From the NCBI GenBank assembly GCA_045597645.1, contig JAZLKM010000002.1, forward strand, positions 1 through 64,000: a stretch of 64,000 nucleotides of DNA, in the 5' to 3' direction. Below the pieces are notes generated by a model. It was not told the DNA's origin, did not search any database, and saw only the letters and a program-made list of their open reading frames with translations. The stretch comes from JAKSSE01 sp045597645. GTDB taxonomy: Bacteria; Bacillota; Clostridia; Lachnospirales; Lachnospiraceae. The position numbers and the translations under genes were made by a program. Below are positions 57,344-64,000 of this stretch, one piece after another; position 1 is the first letter of the stretch, and every line of letters starts with the position of its first letter.

Positions 57344-57586
57344 ATGGTAAAGATTCGTTTGACAAGAATGGGAAAGAAGAAGGCACCTTTCTATCGTATA
57401 GTTGTTGCTGATATTCGTTCACCACGTGATGGACGCTTCATCGAGGAGGTAGGTACCTACGATCCTAACACTGAGCCATCTACTATCAAGATCAACGAGG
57501 AAGTAGCTAAGAAGTGGCTTGCAAATGGCGCTCAGCCGACTGAGACCGTTGCTAAGCTTTTCAAGTCTGCCGGCATTGAAAAATAA
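57344..57586 (+). CDS. rpsP: 30S ribosomal protein S16
   Basis: An 80-residue small-subunit assembly protein. [20 protein letters not shown] and [16 protein letters not shown] are strictly typical. AAGGAGG lies before ATG. Precedes khpA, rimM and trmD in the conserved order. Confidence 0.98.
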   Translation: MVKIRLTRMGKKKAPFYRIVVADIRSPRDGRFIEEVGTYDPNTEPSTIKINEEVAKKWLANGAQPTETVAKLFKSAGIEK

Positions 57587-57598
57587 TCGGAGGTGGAC

Positions 57599-57829
57599 AT
57601 GAAGGAGTTAGTTGAAGTGATTGCAAAATCACTTGTCGATTACCCCGATCAAGTCGTTGTTACCCAAACCGAGAAGGACCATACCATTGTCGTAGAGCTC
57701 CGTGTAGCTCCTTCAGACATGGGAAAGGTAATCGGCAAGCAGGGACGTATCGCAAAGGCAATCCGTTCCGTTGTCAACGCCGCTGCAGCCAGAGAAAAGC
57801 TGAAGGTAGTAGTTGATATTGCAGAGTAA
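57599..57829 (+). CDS. khpA: KH-domain RNA-binding protein KhpA
   Basis: A 76-residue single KH domain with VIGKQGRIAKAI, the GxxG RNA-contact loop. In Firmicutes KhpA pairs with KhpB (Jag/EloR) and affects cell elongation and small RNAs. ATG 57599 with GGAGG upstream is preferred to GTG 57593, which overlaps that site. Confidence 0.93.
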   Translation: MKELVEVIAKSLVDYPDQVVVTQTEKDHTIVVELRVAPSDMGKVIGKQGRIAKAIRSVVNAAAAREKLKVVVDIAE

Positions 57830-57835
57830 ATTTGG

Positions 57836-57866
57836 CCGTGGGGGAGAGTATCTTCCCCGCGGTTTC
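57836..57866 (+). terminator. Strong hairpin between khpA and rimM
   Basis: A 12-bp stem (57836-57847 with 57851-57862, two G-T pairs) with loop GTA, followed by TTTCTGTT. Likely a partial terminator lowering rimM-trmD relative to rpsP. Confidence 0.75.
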
Positions 57867-57887
57867 TGTTATTAAAAGGACTATAAT

Positions 57888-58406
57888 TTGGAAAATATTA
57901 ATGTAGAAGAATTGTATCAGGTAGGCGCCATCACATCACCGCATGGAATCCGCGGGGAGGTCAAGGTATTTCCGATGACAGATGACGTATCCAGATTTAA
58001 AAATATGAAGCATCTACTGCTGCAGACTAAGCAGGGATTTAGAGAGCTCTCTGTTACATCAGCCAGACCACAAAAGAATCTGGTAATCCTAAAGTTCGCA
58101 GAGATAGATGATACGAACGAGGTGGAGAAGTATCGCCAGTGCGGACTTTTTGTGACAAAAGAAAACAGAGTAAAGTGCAAAAAGGACGAGTATTTTGTGG
58201 CAGATCTGATAGGCCTTAATGTCACCTCGGATGAGGGCGAAAGCCTCGGACAGATACAGGATGTACTTCAGACCGGCGCCAATGATGTGTATGTGATATC
58301 AGATGGCCGGACAGAGTTCATGCTCCCTGCAATTAAGGATTGCGTGCTTGATGTAGACATAGAGGGCGGAAATATAAAGGTACATGTGCTGGAGGGACTT
58401 AGATGA
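57888..58406 (+). CDS. rimM: Ribosome maturation factor RimM
   Basis: A 172-residue 16S processing factor that binds S19. QVGAITSPHGIRGEVKVFP opens the RimM fold, and the PRC-barrel has GQIQDVLQTGANDVYVI. Start is TTG 57888 with AAAAGGA upstream. Overlaps trmD by 4 bases. Confidence 0.95.
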   Translation: MENINVEELYQVGAITSPHGIRGEVKVFPMTDDVSRFKNMKHLLLQTKQGFRELSVTSARPQKNLVILKFAEIDDTNEVEKYRQCGLFVTKENRVKCKKDEYFVADLIGLNVTSDEGESLGQIQDVLQTGANDVYVISDGRTEFMLPAIKDCVLDVDIEGGNIKVHVLEGLR

Positions 58407-59122
58407 ATTTCCACATAATGACTTTGTTCCCGGATATGGTAATGAGTGGCCTTGGAGAGAGCATAATAGGCCGTGCCAAGAGCGCAGGGATACTTAGCAT
58501 CGAGGCTGTAAATATCAGAGATTATACACTTGACAGGCACAAGAAGGTGGATGACTACCCATATGGCGGAGGAGCAGGTATGGTCATGAGTGCCCAGCCA
58601 GTATACGACTGTCATAAGGCAATAATAGACAAAATTGGTCATCCCGCAAGGACAGTGTATCTGACGCCGCAGGGGCAAACCTTTTCGCAGCCTATGGCAA
58701 AGGAATTGGCAATGGAGGAGGACCTGATACTACTTTGCGGCCATTACGAGGGCATCGATGAGAGAGTCCTCGAGGAGATAGTTACAGATTATGTATCAAT
58801 AGGTGATTATGTCCTAACAGGAGGAGAGCTGCCCGCAATGGTCATGGTAGATGCCATTTCCAGAATGGTCCCGGGTGTGCTCACAAATGATGAGTCAGGC
58901 TCGACAGAGAGCTTCGAAAATGATCTGCTAGAGTATCCGCAGTATACAAGACCTGAGGTATGGATGGAAAAGGCTGTGCCGCCGATTTTGCTATCAGGGG
59001 ATCATGCGAAGGTTGATGCCTGGAGATTTGAAAAGCAATGTGAGAGAACGAAGGCAAATAGGCCTGATTTATGGGAAAAAGCAGAACCGCTTATCCCAAA
59101 GCCTAAGAAGAGAAAAAAGTAG
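58403..59122 (+). CDS. trmD: tRNA (guanine-37-N1)-methyltransferase
   Basis: A 239-residue SPOUT methyltransferase methylating G37 beside the anticodon to prevent frameshifts. DYPYGGGAGMVM, LLCGHYEGIDERV and SIGDYVLTGGELPAM form the knotted SAM site. Normal length. Confidence 0.97.
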   Translation: MNFHIMTLFPDMVMSGLGESIIGRAKSAGILSIEAVNIRDYTLDRHKKVDDYPYGGGAGMVMSAQPVYDCHKAIIDKIGHPARTVYLTPQGQTFSQPMAKELAMEEDLILLCGHYEGIDERVLEEIVTDYVSIGDYVLTGGELPAMVMVDAISRMVPGVLTNDESGSTESFENDLLEYPQYTRPEVWMEKAVPPILLSGDHAKVDAWRFEKQCERTKANRPDLWEKAEPLIPKPKKRKK

Positions 59123-59151
59123 TTGCAGTTTTAGATAAATTGTGATAAAGT
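59123..59151 (+). promoter_or_regulatory. Possible promoter of rplS
   Basis: TTGCAG (59123-59128), 17 bases, TAAAGT (59146-59151), starting right after the trmD stop and placing an about 70-base leader before rplS. Confidence 0.45.
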
Positions 59152-59170
59152 ACAACAGTTGCTATTGTGA

Positions 59171-59229
59171 TGGTCCTCTGTTACGTATGTATTAAGAACA
59201 TCTAAATTAATACACAGGAGGTTATAGAA
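59171..59229 (+). promoter_or_regulatory. L19-type leader hairpin masking the rplS ribosome site
   Basis: TGTATTAA (59188-59195) pairs perfectly with TTAATACA (59207-59214). Outside it CCTCTG (59175-59180) can pair with CAGGAGG (59215-59221), the Shine-Dalgarno of rplS, with one bulged base. This fits an L19 leader, where L19 is thought to limit its own translation. Confidence 0.65.
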
Positions 59230-59583
59230 ATGAACGCAAGTGAGATTATTAAGAACATTGAGAAAGAGCAGATCCGTGAGGATATCGTAGATTTCCGCGT
59301 AGGCGATACCGTTAAGGTATATGCTAAGATCAAAGAGGGTAACCGTGAGCGTGTACAGGTATTCGAGGGTACAGTACTTAAGCGTCAGGGTGGCTCAAGC
59401 CGTGAGACCTTTACCGTTCGTAAGCTTTCTAACGGTGTAGGCGTAGAGAAGACCTGGCCGGTTAACTCACCTTCAATTGAGAAGATTGAGGTAGTTCGTC
59501 ATGGTAAGGTTCGTCGTGCAAAGCTTAACTACCTTCGTAGCCGCGTAGGTAAGGCAGCAAAGGTTAAGGAAATCGTTCGCTAA
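59230..59583 (+). CDS. rplS: 50S ribosomal protein L19
   Basis: A 117-residue large-subunit protein at the subunit interface. [34 protein letters not shown] and [18 protein letters not shown] are typical. Codon choice is strongly biased (many CGT, GTA), as expected for high expression. Preceded by AGGAGG inside a leader hairpin. Confidence 0.98.
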   Translation: MNASEIIKNIEKEQIREDIVDFRVGDTVKVYAKIKEGNRERVQVFEGTVLKRQGGSSRETFTVRKLSNGVGVEKTWPVNSPSIEKIEVVRHGKVRRAKLNYLRSRVGKAAKVKEIVR

Positions 59584-59613
59584 TTTCTAGTGGATTAGTA
59601 CAAGGAGACTTTC

Positions 59614-59853
59614 ATGGCTGTAGTTAAGATTATAATCAGTGTTGTTTTGATTTTAATATGCTTGGCACTTACTGTAATCATCCTTCTTCAGGAGGGAAAG
59701 AGTGCAGGATTAGGAGCTATCGCCGGTGCGGCAGATACCTATTGGGGCAAGAACAAGGGACGCTCTATGGAGGGCATGCTGATTAAGATTACAAGAATTC
59801 TTGTTATCGCATTCATCGTACTTTCTGCAGTACTTTGTCTTGGTATTTGGTAG
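59614..59853 (+). CDS. secG: Preprotein translocase subunit SecG
   Basis: A 79-residue two-helix membrane protein of SecYEG. Helix 1 (about 3-24), the loop LLQEGKSAGLGAIAGAAD, helix 2 (about 56-77). AAGGAG upstream. Followed by an intrinsic terminator, then rnr, the common Firmicutes order. Confidence 0.94.
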   Translation: MAVVKIIISVVLILICLALTVIILLQEGKSAGLGAIAGAADTYWGKNKGRSMEGMLIKITRILVIAFIVLSAVLCLGIW

Positions 59854-59883
59854 GATACGTACCATACTATTTTGTATAGCTAC

Positions 59884-59916
59884 AAGGGCCGGATTATTTC
59901 CGGTCCTTTTATTTTT
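59884..59916 (+). terminator. Terminator after secG
   Basis: Ten-base arms (59884-59893 with 59899-59908, one G-T pair), loop TTATT, then a T-rich stretch. It lies just before the rnr ribosome site, so rnr may depend on read-through. Confidence 0.88.
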
Positions 59917-59928
59917 CGAGGGATATAA

Positions 59929-61821
59929 ATGCAGACAAAAAATCTTGGAGAACGTAAGCGTTTGCTCCTTAGCTTCATGGGGGACGCTATGTACGTTCCT
60001 ATGAAAATTAAAGAGATACAGCTGATTCTCGGGATTGATGATAAGGATAGACCATACCTCGAGCAGGCGCTTACAGAGCTGTTAGCAGATGGCAGTATTG
60101 AGATTAGTAAGCGCGGCAAATACTTTCTGAAGGGTTCTGAATATGAGCAGAAGGTAGCGGTGCAAAGTGAGCCGAGGGTGTCACAGAAAAAGGGCACATT
60201 GCCTAAGGTCAGAAGAGATGGTGCAAAGTCCATGTCTGATACCGGTGAGGAGAAGGTCAGAAAAAATGACCATGGCACCGATGAGGAGACTATAATTAAT
60301 GCGATAGGACTCCCGACGGACTTCCCGGCAGATGTAAGGGCTGAAGCTATGGCCATGCCTAAAAAGGTGCTCAAGAAGGCAGCAAAGGGCAGAGTGGACT
60401 TTAGGGATCAGCTGATAGTCACAATCGATGGAGCAGACACCAGAGATATCGATGATGCTGTAGGACTTGAGGTGACTGAAAATGGCTACAGACTTGGCGT
60501 ACATATAGCAGACGTGACAGAATATGTCACAGAGGGCAGTGCGCTTGACAGCGAGGCATTAAAGCGCGGAACGTCTGTATATTTTCCAGATAAAGTACTT
60601 CCAATGCTTCCAAGGGAGCTGTCTAATGGTATATGCTCATTAAATGAGAATGAGGACAGACTGACGCTTTCTTGCATTATGGAGCTTGATAAGTCAGGAG
60701 CTATCACAGATTATGAAATATGTGAGGGCATAATCAAAAGTCGTCATAAGATGACATATGATGATGTGCAGGCCATATTGGATGACAGGGACTGTGATGC
60801 AGCTAGAAGATACTCCGAGTGCGTAGAACTATTCTATCTGATGGAGAAGGTATCAAGGCTGCTTAGAGACAGACGTCATACCAGAGGTGGTATAGATTTT
60901 GATGTAGAAGAAAGCCACATAATAGCTGGTGCTGACGGTACAATTGAGGTAGAGTCTGCGGATAGGTCATATTCGCACAAGATAATAGAGGACTTCATGC
61001 TGGCGGCAAATGAGACTGTAGCACAGTGCTTTTGCAAGCAGAAGATTCCATTTCTATATCGCATACATGAAAAGCCGGATGCGGATAAAATGCAGGATCT
61101 AAATGAGACTCTTAAGAGCTTCTCACTGCATGTAAAATGTGATGGGGCAGATGTATCGCCCAAGGCAGTGCAGCACGTTTTAGAGAAGGTGCAGGGCACA
61201 GATGATGAGGCATTTATCTCTACAGTGGTACTGCGAAGCATGCAGCAGGCACGCTACAGCGTAGAGAACCTGGGGCACTTTGGAATAGCCGCAGAGTACT
61301 ACTCACATTTTACATCGCCAATCAGAAGGTACCCGGATCTGCAGATTCATCGTATAATAAAGGAGCAGCTAAGAGGCCTGGGTACACCAAAGCGAATCAG
61401 ACATTATGCAAGTATCCTTCCGGTAGTAGCTGACAGCACATCGAAGCTGGAGCGCAGAGCAGATGAAGCAGAGCGCGAGGTGGAGAAGCTCTATAAGGCA
61501 ATGTATATGGAGCAGCATATAGGCGAGGTGTTTGAGGGCAGGATATCAGGCGTCACCGGATGGGGATTATATGTCAAGCTTCCTAATACCATAGAGGGTC
61601 TGGTTCCGGTACGTATGCTCGATGACTATTATAATTTTGATGAGCGCAGGCTTACCTTGACAGGCAAAAAAAATAAGCATGTATATAGGATAGGAGATGC
61701 GGTCACAGTGCAGGTGACAAGCGTAGACAGAGTCCTAAAGAACATAGATTTCAGGATATACACAGGAGAGGACAGGGTGACAAGACATGGCAAAAGAACC
61801 CGTAAAACTCATCGCAAATAA
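59929..61821 (+). CDS. rnr: Ribonuclease R lacking both cold-shock domains
   Basis: A 630-residue 3'-5' exonuclease for structured RNA. A winged-helix-like N-terminus (about 5-66) is joined by a Lys-rich linker (about 70-125) to the RNB catalytic domain. The Asp cluster lies at 170-176 (DTRDIDD), [14 protein letters not shown] follows, and a C-terminal S1 domain with a short basic tail ends the chain. Family members of 700-800 residues carry two cold-shock folds between helix-turn-helix and RNB; here about 100 residues are gone with the frame intact. It overlaps smpB by 35 bases. Confidence 0.93.
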   Translation: MQTKNLGERKRLLLSFMGDAMYVPMKIKEIQLILGIDDKDRPYLEQALTELLADGSIEISKRGKYFLKGSEYEQKVAVQSEPRVSQKKGTLPKVRRDGAKSMSDTGEEKVRKNDHGTDEETIINAIGLPTDFPADVRAEAMAMPKKVLKKAAKGRVDFRDQLIVTIDGADTRDIDDAVGLEVTENGYRLGVHIADVTEYVTEGSALDSEALKRGTSVYFPDKVLPMLPRELSNGICSLNENEDRLTLSCIMELDKSGAITDYEICEGIIKSRHKMTYDDVQAILDDRDCDAARRYSECVELFYLMEKVSRLLRDRRHTRGGIDFDVEESHIIAGADGTIEVESADRSYSHKIIEDFMLAANETVAQCFCKQKIPFLYRIHEKPDADKMQDLNETLKSFSLHVKCDGADVSPKAVQHVLEKVQGTDDEAFISTVVLRSMQQARYSVENLGHFGIAAEYYSHFTSPIRRYPDLQIHRIIKEQLRGLGTPKRIRHYASILPVVADSTSKLERRADEAEREVEKLYKAMYMEQHIGEVFEGRISGVTGWGLYVKLPNTIEGLVPVRMLDDYYNFDERRLTLTGKKNKHVYRIGDAVTVQVTSVDRVLKNIDFRIYTGEDRVTRHGKRTRKTHRK

Positions 61822-62251
61822 CAAAAAGGCCTTTCATGACTATTTTATAGATGAGACCTATGAGTGTGGAATAGTACTCCATGGCACAGAGGTCAAGTCT
61901 GTAAGGCAGGGGCATGTCTCAATCAAGGAGGCGTTCCTTAGGGTAGATGACGGTGAGATGATATGCTATCAGATGCACATATCGCCATATGAGAAGGGCA
62001 ATATTTTCAACAGAGATCCGCTTAGACCCAAAAAGCTATTGATGCACAAGGCAGAGATAAGAAAGCTGGTAGGGCAGGTCTCAGAAAAGGGATACACACT
62101 GGTGCCGCTTGAGGTATATCTCAAGGAAGGCCGTGTGAAGGTGAAGATTGCACTGGCGCGAGGCAAAAAGCTCTATGACAAGCGTGATGATATCGCTAAA
62201 AAGGATGCAAAGCGCGAGATGGAGCGAGTATTCAAAGAGAGAAATATGTAA
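61787..62251 (+). CDS. smpB: SsrA-binding protein SmpB
   Basis: A 154-residue partner of tmRNA in rescue of stalled ribosomes. [25 protein letters not shown] and the basic C-terminal tail ([19 protein letters not shown]) that enters the mRNA channel are present. The start lies within rnr; ssrA follows, so the rescue components are together. Confidence 0.97.
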   Translation: MAKEPVKLIANNKKAFHDYFIDETYECGIVLHGTEVKSVRQGHVSIKEAFLRVDDGEMICYQMHISPYEKGNIFNRDPLRPKKLLMHKAEIRKLVGQVSEKGYTLVPLEVYLKEGRVKVKIALARGKKLYDKRDDIAKKDAKREMERVFKERNM

Positions 62252-62261
62252 TATGATGCAC

Positions 62262-62304
62262 TTGTTATGATTAAACCATAGGTTTATGGAATCTATCATA
62301 ACAA
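62262..62304. repeat. Dyad between smpB and ssrA
   Basis: Ten-base arms TTGTTATGAT (62262-62271) and ATCATAACAA (62295-62304), with nested CCATA/TATGG (62276-62280, 62285-62289). No T tract follows. It ends 5 bases before a possible extended -10 of ssrA. Confidence 0.75.
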
Positions 62305-62306
62305 TG

Positions 62307-62315
62307 TGCTATTAT
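62307..62315 (+). promoter_or_regulatory. Possible extended -10 of ssrA
   Basis: TGCTATTAT, an extended -10 with no clear -35 box, about 12 bases before the mature tmRNA 5' end. Confidence 0.4.
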
Positions 62316-62326
62316 ATAAAAATCAT

Positions 62327-62658
62327 GGGCTAGTTCCGGTTTCGACGGGCTACATGAATCTGAAGAAGCAGGTGGCTGACATCCTACTGTCAAAATTAAA
62401 ATTACACGCTGAAGATAATTTAGCACTCGCAGCCTAAGCGCTGCGCGTCCGCCTCGTAGCACCCACACTATGAGATACGGGCGTCGACCTTGTGGGAAAC
62501 GACACGGGCTAAGCTTTGCACCCGCGGGCGTATTATGAAGCTACCAGCTGTAAGCTTTGTCTATTGGGCTTGCAGTGCGGGAAATCGACCAACCGACTAA
62601 ACCTGTAGAAGAGCGGTGGATTGTGGTTCGGACACGGGTTCGACTCCCGTCTAGTCCA
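62327..62658 (+). ncRNA. ssrA: tmRNA
   Basis: Transfer-messenger RNA, about 332 bases. The 5' end GGGCTAGTTCCGG and the 3' end CTAGTCCA form the acceptor stem (GGGCTAG with CTAGTCC, one G-T pair). A T-arm (CGGGTTCGACTCCCG) precedes the 3' end, and CCA is not encoded. The tag reading frame ends AEDNLALAA followed by TAA (62435-62437), a standard Clp degradation tag. The stop is followed by a GC-rich pseudoknot region. Confidence 0.96.
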
Positions 62659-62660
62659 CT

Positions 62661-62692
62661 TTAGAGGCATCCGAAAGGGTGCCTCTAATTGA
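62661..62692 (+). terminator. Terminator of ssrA
   Basis: TTAGAGGCA with TGCCTCTAA plus inner CC/GG pairs (62661-62689). The stem is strong but the following T tract is weak. Confidence 0.75.
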
Positions 62693-62771
62693 TTAGGAAT
62701 CTTCTATGGATGCAGATATCTGGGAAATAAGTGGTTAAGGCATAAGGTTATATAGGAGTGGCTATAAAAAG

Positions 62772-62796
62772 CAGAGACGAAAGTCTCTGTTTTTTG
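62772..62796 (+). terminator. Second hairpin terminator downstream of ssrA
   Basis: CAGAGAC, tetraloop GAAA, GTCTCTG and T6-7: a complete intrinsic terminator with no gene between it and the ssrA terminator, so probably a back-up stop. Confidence 0.9.
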
Positions 62797-62825
62797 TAAT
62801 AATTTAGAAGAGAGGAGATTATGAC

Positions 62826-63304
62826 ATGGGAAAAATAATGGAAGCAATATTTTGCGTAGCATATCTGATAGTAACACTGATACTTGGCAATTACCTCGAT
62901 TACCATGACTATTTTCTATCTGATCATGTACTGCATATTCGAGATGCGAACAAATAAGAAAAAATAAGATATTGAAGCCGTGCATGATCTGCCTTGCAGC
63001 TGTCAGAATCATACTGTGCTTTATGCCGCAAAATGACTGGACAGGCGAATCACCGGTATCATGGGGCATATATAGAAACATACCATTTGTAATAATGGGC
63101 ATCATCATGATAGTCCTGTATTTTAGAGAAAGAAGCGACAAGCCGTATAGATTTATGTGGCTGGCTATAACGCTTAGCTTCGCATTCTATCTGCCGGTAG
63201 TACTGTGGTCAGATGTCAGCCCTATGATAGGAATGCTCATGCTGCCGAAGACCTGCATGTATGTGTGGATGGTTGTCATGAGCTATAAGGACAATGCACG
63301 ATAA
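62826..63304 (+). pseudogene. Decayed membrane-protein gene (internal deletion and frameshift)
   Basis: GGAG at 62814 and ATG 62826 start a hydrophobic peptide (KIMEAIFCVAYLIVTLILG) that stops at 62957. Overlapping it in the next frame (62887-62964) is another helix (AITSITMTIFYLIMYCIFE), ending at a stop just after a run of six A (62959-62964). The third frame carries the rest (VRIILCFMPQNDW to PKTCMYVWMV) up to 63304. Dropping one A from that run joins the second and third parts. The whole looks like a Clostridia-type multi-helix protein with its second quarter deleted. Function unknown. Confidence 0.75.
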
Positions 63305-63353
63305 CCTCCCCTGGGGGTGCCAGATATTTTATAGCCTCAGCTTATACTAGACG

Positions 63354-63381
63354 TTTACCCCAACAAGGCTTATCATATAAT
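63354..63381 (+). promoter_or_regulatory. Probable promoter of the last gene
   Basis: TTTACC (63354-63359), 16 bases, perfect TATAAT (63376-63381), leaving a leader of about 120 bases before the next ATG. Confidence 0.6.
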
Positions 63382-63510
63382 ATTAGTACGTGGCGCATCA
63401 TCTTTGCGCTGCTGCAAATGAATAGAAGTATCATTCATGTTTTTATTTTTACTTAATGATTTATTACGATGGCCGCAGGGCCCGAGCTAATGCTTGAAAA
63501 GGAGACCGAA

Positions 63511-64000
63511 ATGAGATTTGAGTTAGACAAAAACACAGGATGCTTTAATTTCTCCGGTGTGGAGATTATGACCTTTAATGACAAGTACCCGGAGGGGCAC
63601 CAGGGAGGTGTCACTCTGATTATGAATGACAAGCGCATGGCGCAGGGAGTGGATCTGCGCTTCGAGCAGACTCCAGGGCAGTGGCAGCCTATTCCGGTGT
63701 GCGGTGAGCGCATTATTGATACTGATGCACAATCGGTTGAGGTGCAGCTGCACTATCCGAATACAAATGCACATCTAAAGGGTTTTAACCCTATCATATA
63801 TCCGGACCTCGAGCTGGATTATTCTATTATTACCAGAGCCATTGACGGCGGCGTTGAGATTATAGCTGACCTAAAGCAGCCGCTGCCGGATAGCTTAAAG
63901 GGCAAGGCATGTCTTAACCTTGAGATGGTTCCGATTTATTTCATGGGAAAATGCTGGATCATGGATGATAAGGAGGGAATATTCCCGACTCAGCCCAATG
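63511..64000 (+). CDS. Probable glycoside hydrolase, N-terminal part (cut by window end)
   Basis: The first 163 residues of a longer protein, open at the right edge. AAAGGAG lies before ATG. No signal peptide. The chain is beta-rich with NDKYPEGHQGGV, PGQWQPIP and GFNPIIYPDLELDY. This matches my memory of the N-terminal Ig-like region of GH9-type enzymes from Lachnospiraceae, but the catalytic domain is outside the window, so the family is tentative. Aromatic and acidic residues fit a carbohydrate-active protein. Confidence 0.5.
   Translation, partial: MRFELDKNTGCFNFSGVEIMTFNDKYPEGHQGGVTLIMNDKRMAQGVDLRFEQTPGQWQPIPVCGERIIDTDAQSVEVQLHYPNTNAHLKGFNPIIYPDLELDYSIITRAIDGGVEIIADLKQPLPDSLKGKACLNLEMVPIYFMGKCWIMDDKEGIFPTQPN

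Noticed and set aside
1..64000. CRISPR arrays, insertion sequences, prophage or tRNA genes
   Set aside because: No regularly spaced direct repeats, no transposase or integrase motifs and no tRNA-like cloverleaf apart from the tmRNA ends were seen.

Overview
The window looks like the chromosome of a Gram-positive anaerobe of the Lachnospiraceae, most like the Butyrivibrio/Pseudobutyrivibrio group. The clues are an oxygen-sensitive anaerobic ribonucleotide reductase with its activase, a 2-hydroxyacyl-CoA dehydratase-type activase fusion, many sugar-polymer enzymes without signal peptides, abundant c-di-GMP proteins, lipoproteins, and the Firmicutes order ylxM-ffh-rpsP-khpA-rimM-trmD-rplS. I infer the taxon from gene content and protein style, not from a database search. 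No phage, insertion sequence, CRISPR array or tRNA gene was found.

Layout. 1-329 is an unexplained GC-rich gap ending in a terminator. 330-3817 (minus) is a MacAB-type efflux operon. 3957-5207 is a small Cys-rich protein plus a glycosyltransferase. 5222-7557 is htpG behind a CIRCE element and several stacked inverted repeats. 7577-9046 is a MATE transporter. 14109-9102 (minus) is a 1420-residue CoA-dehydratase activase fusion plus a two-TM protein. 14300-17649 is an HD-GYP and GGDEF pair. 17765-24537 is a five-gene run: heterodimeric ABC exporter, deoC and two cytoplasmic glycosidases. 24656-26638 is a secreted glucosaminidase. 26748-33291 is dgt, dnaG, rpoD, trmK and a nucleoside kinase. 33336-33685 is RNase P RNA. 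33767-37871 is an HPt/response-regulator/GGDEF-EAL operon. 37941-45257 is a surface-polysaccharide cluster, followed by a GH36 alpha-galactosidase and an M18 aminopeptidase. 48984-52037 is nrdD-nrdG-dut. 52034-55438 holds two tandem YD-repeat-like lipoproteins and a DUF975 membrane protein. 55442-59583 is the SRP/ribosome-maturation cluster. 59614-62658 is secG-rnr-smpB-ssrA. 62826-63304 is a decayed membrane-protein gene. 63511 onward is the start of a probable glycosidase.

How the parts work together. Housekeeping blocks (replication initiation and sigma factor; SRP and ribosome modification; trans-translation) alternate with accessory blocks for sugar-polymer metabolism and envelope building. 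Four c-di-GMP proteins in two operons point to control of surface behaviour, and the second operon lies directly upstream of the polysaccharide cluster.

The best leads for follow-up are these. The c-di-GMP operon contains a response regulator whose HD-GYP domain has lost two metal ligands. The RNase R lacks both cold-shock domains while sitting beside smpB and ssrA. The tandem YD-repeat lipoproteins have no known role. The palindrome before nrdD can act both as terminator and as NrdR box. The CIRCE at htpG is overlapped by a competing 12-bp inverted repeat.
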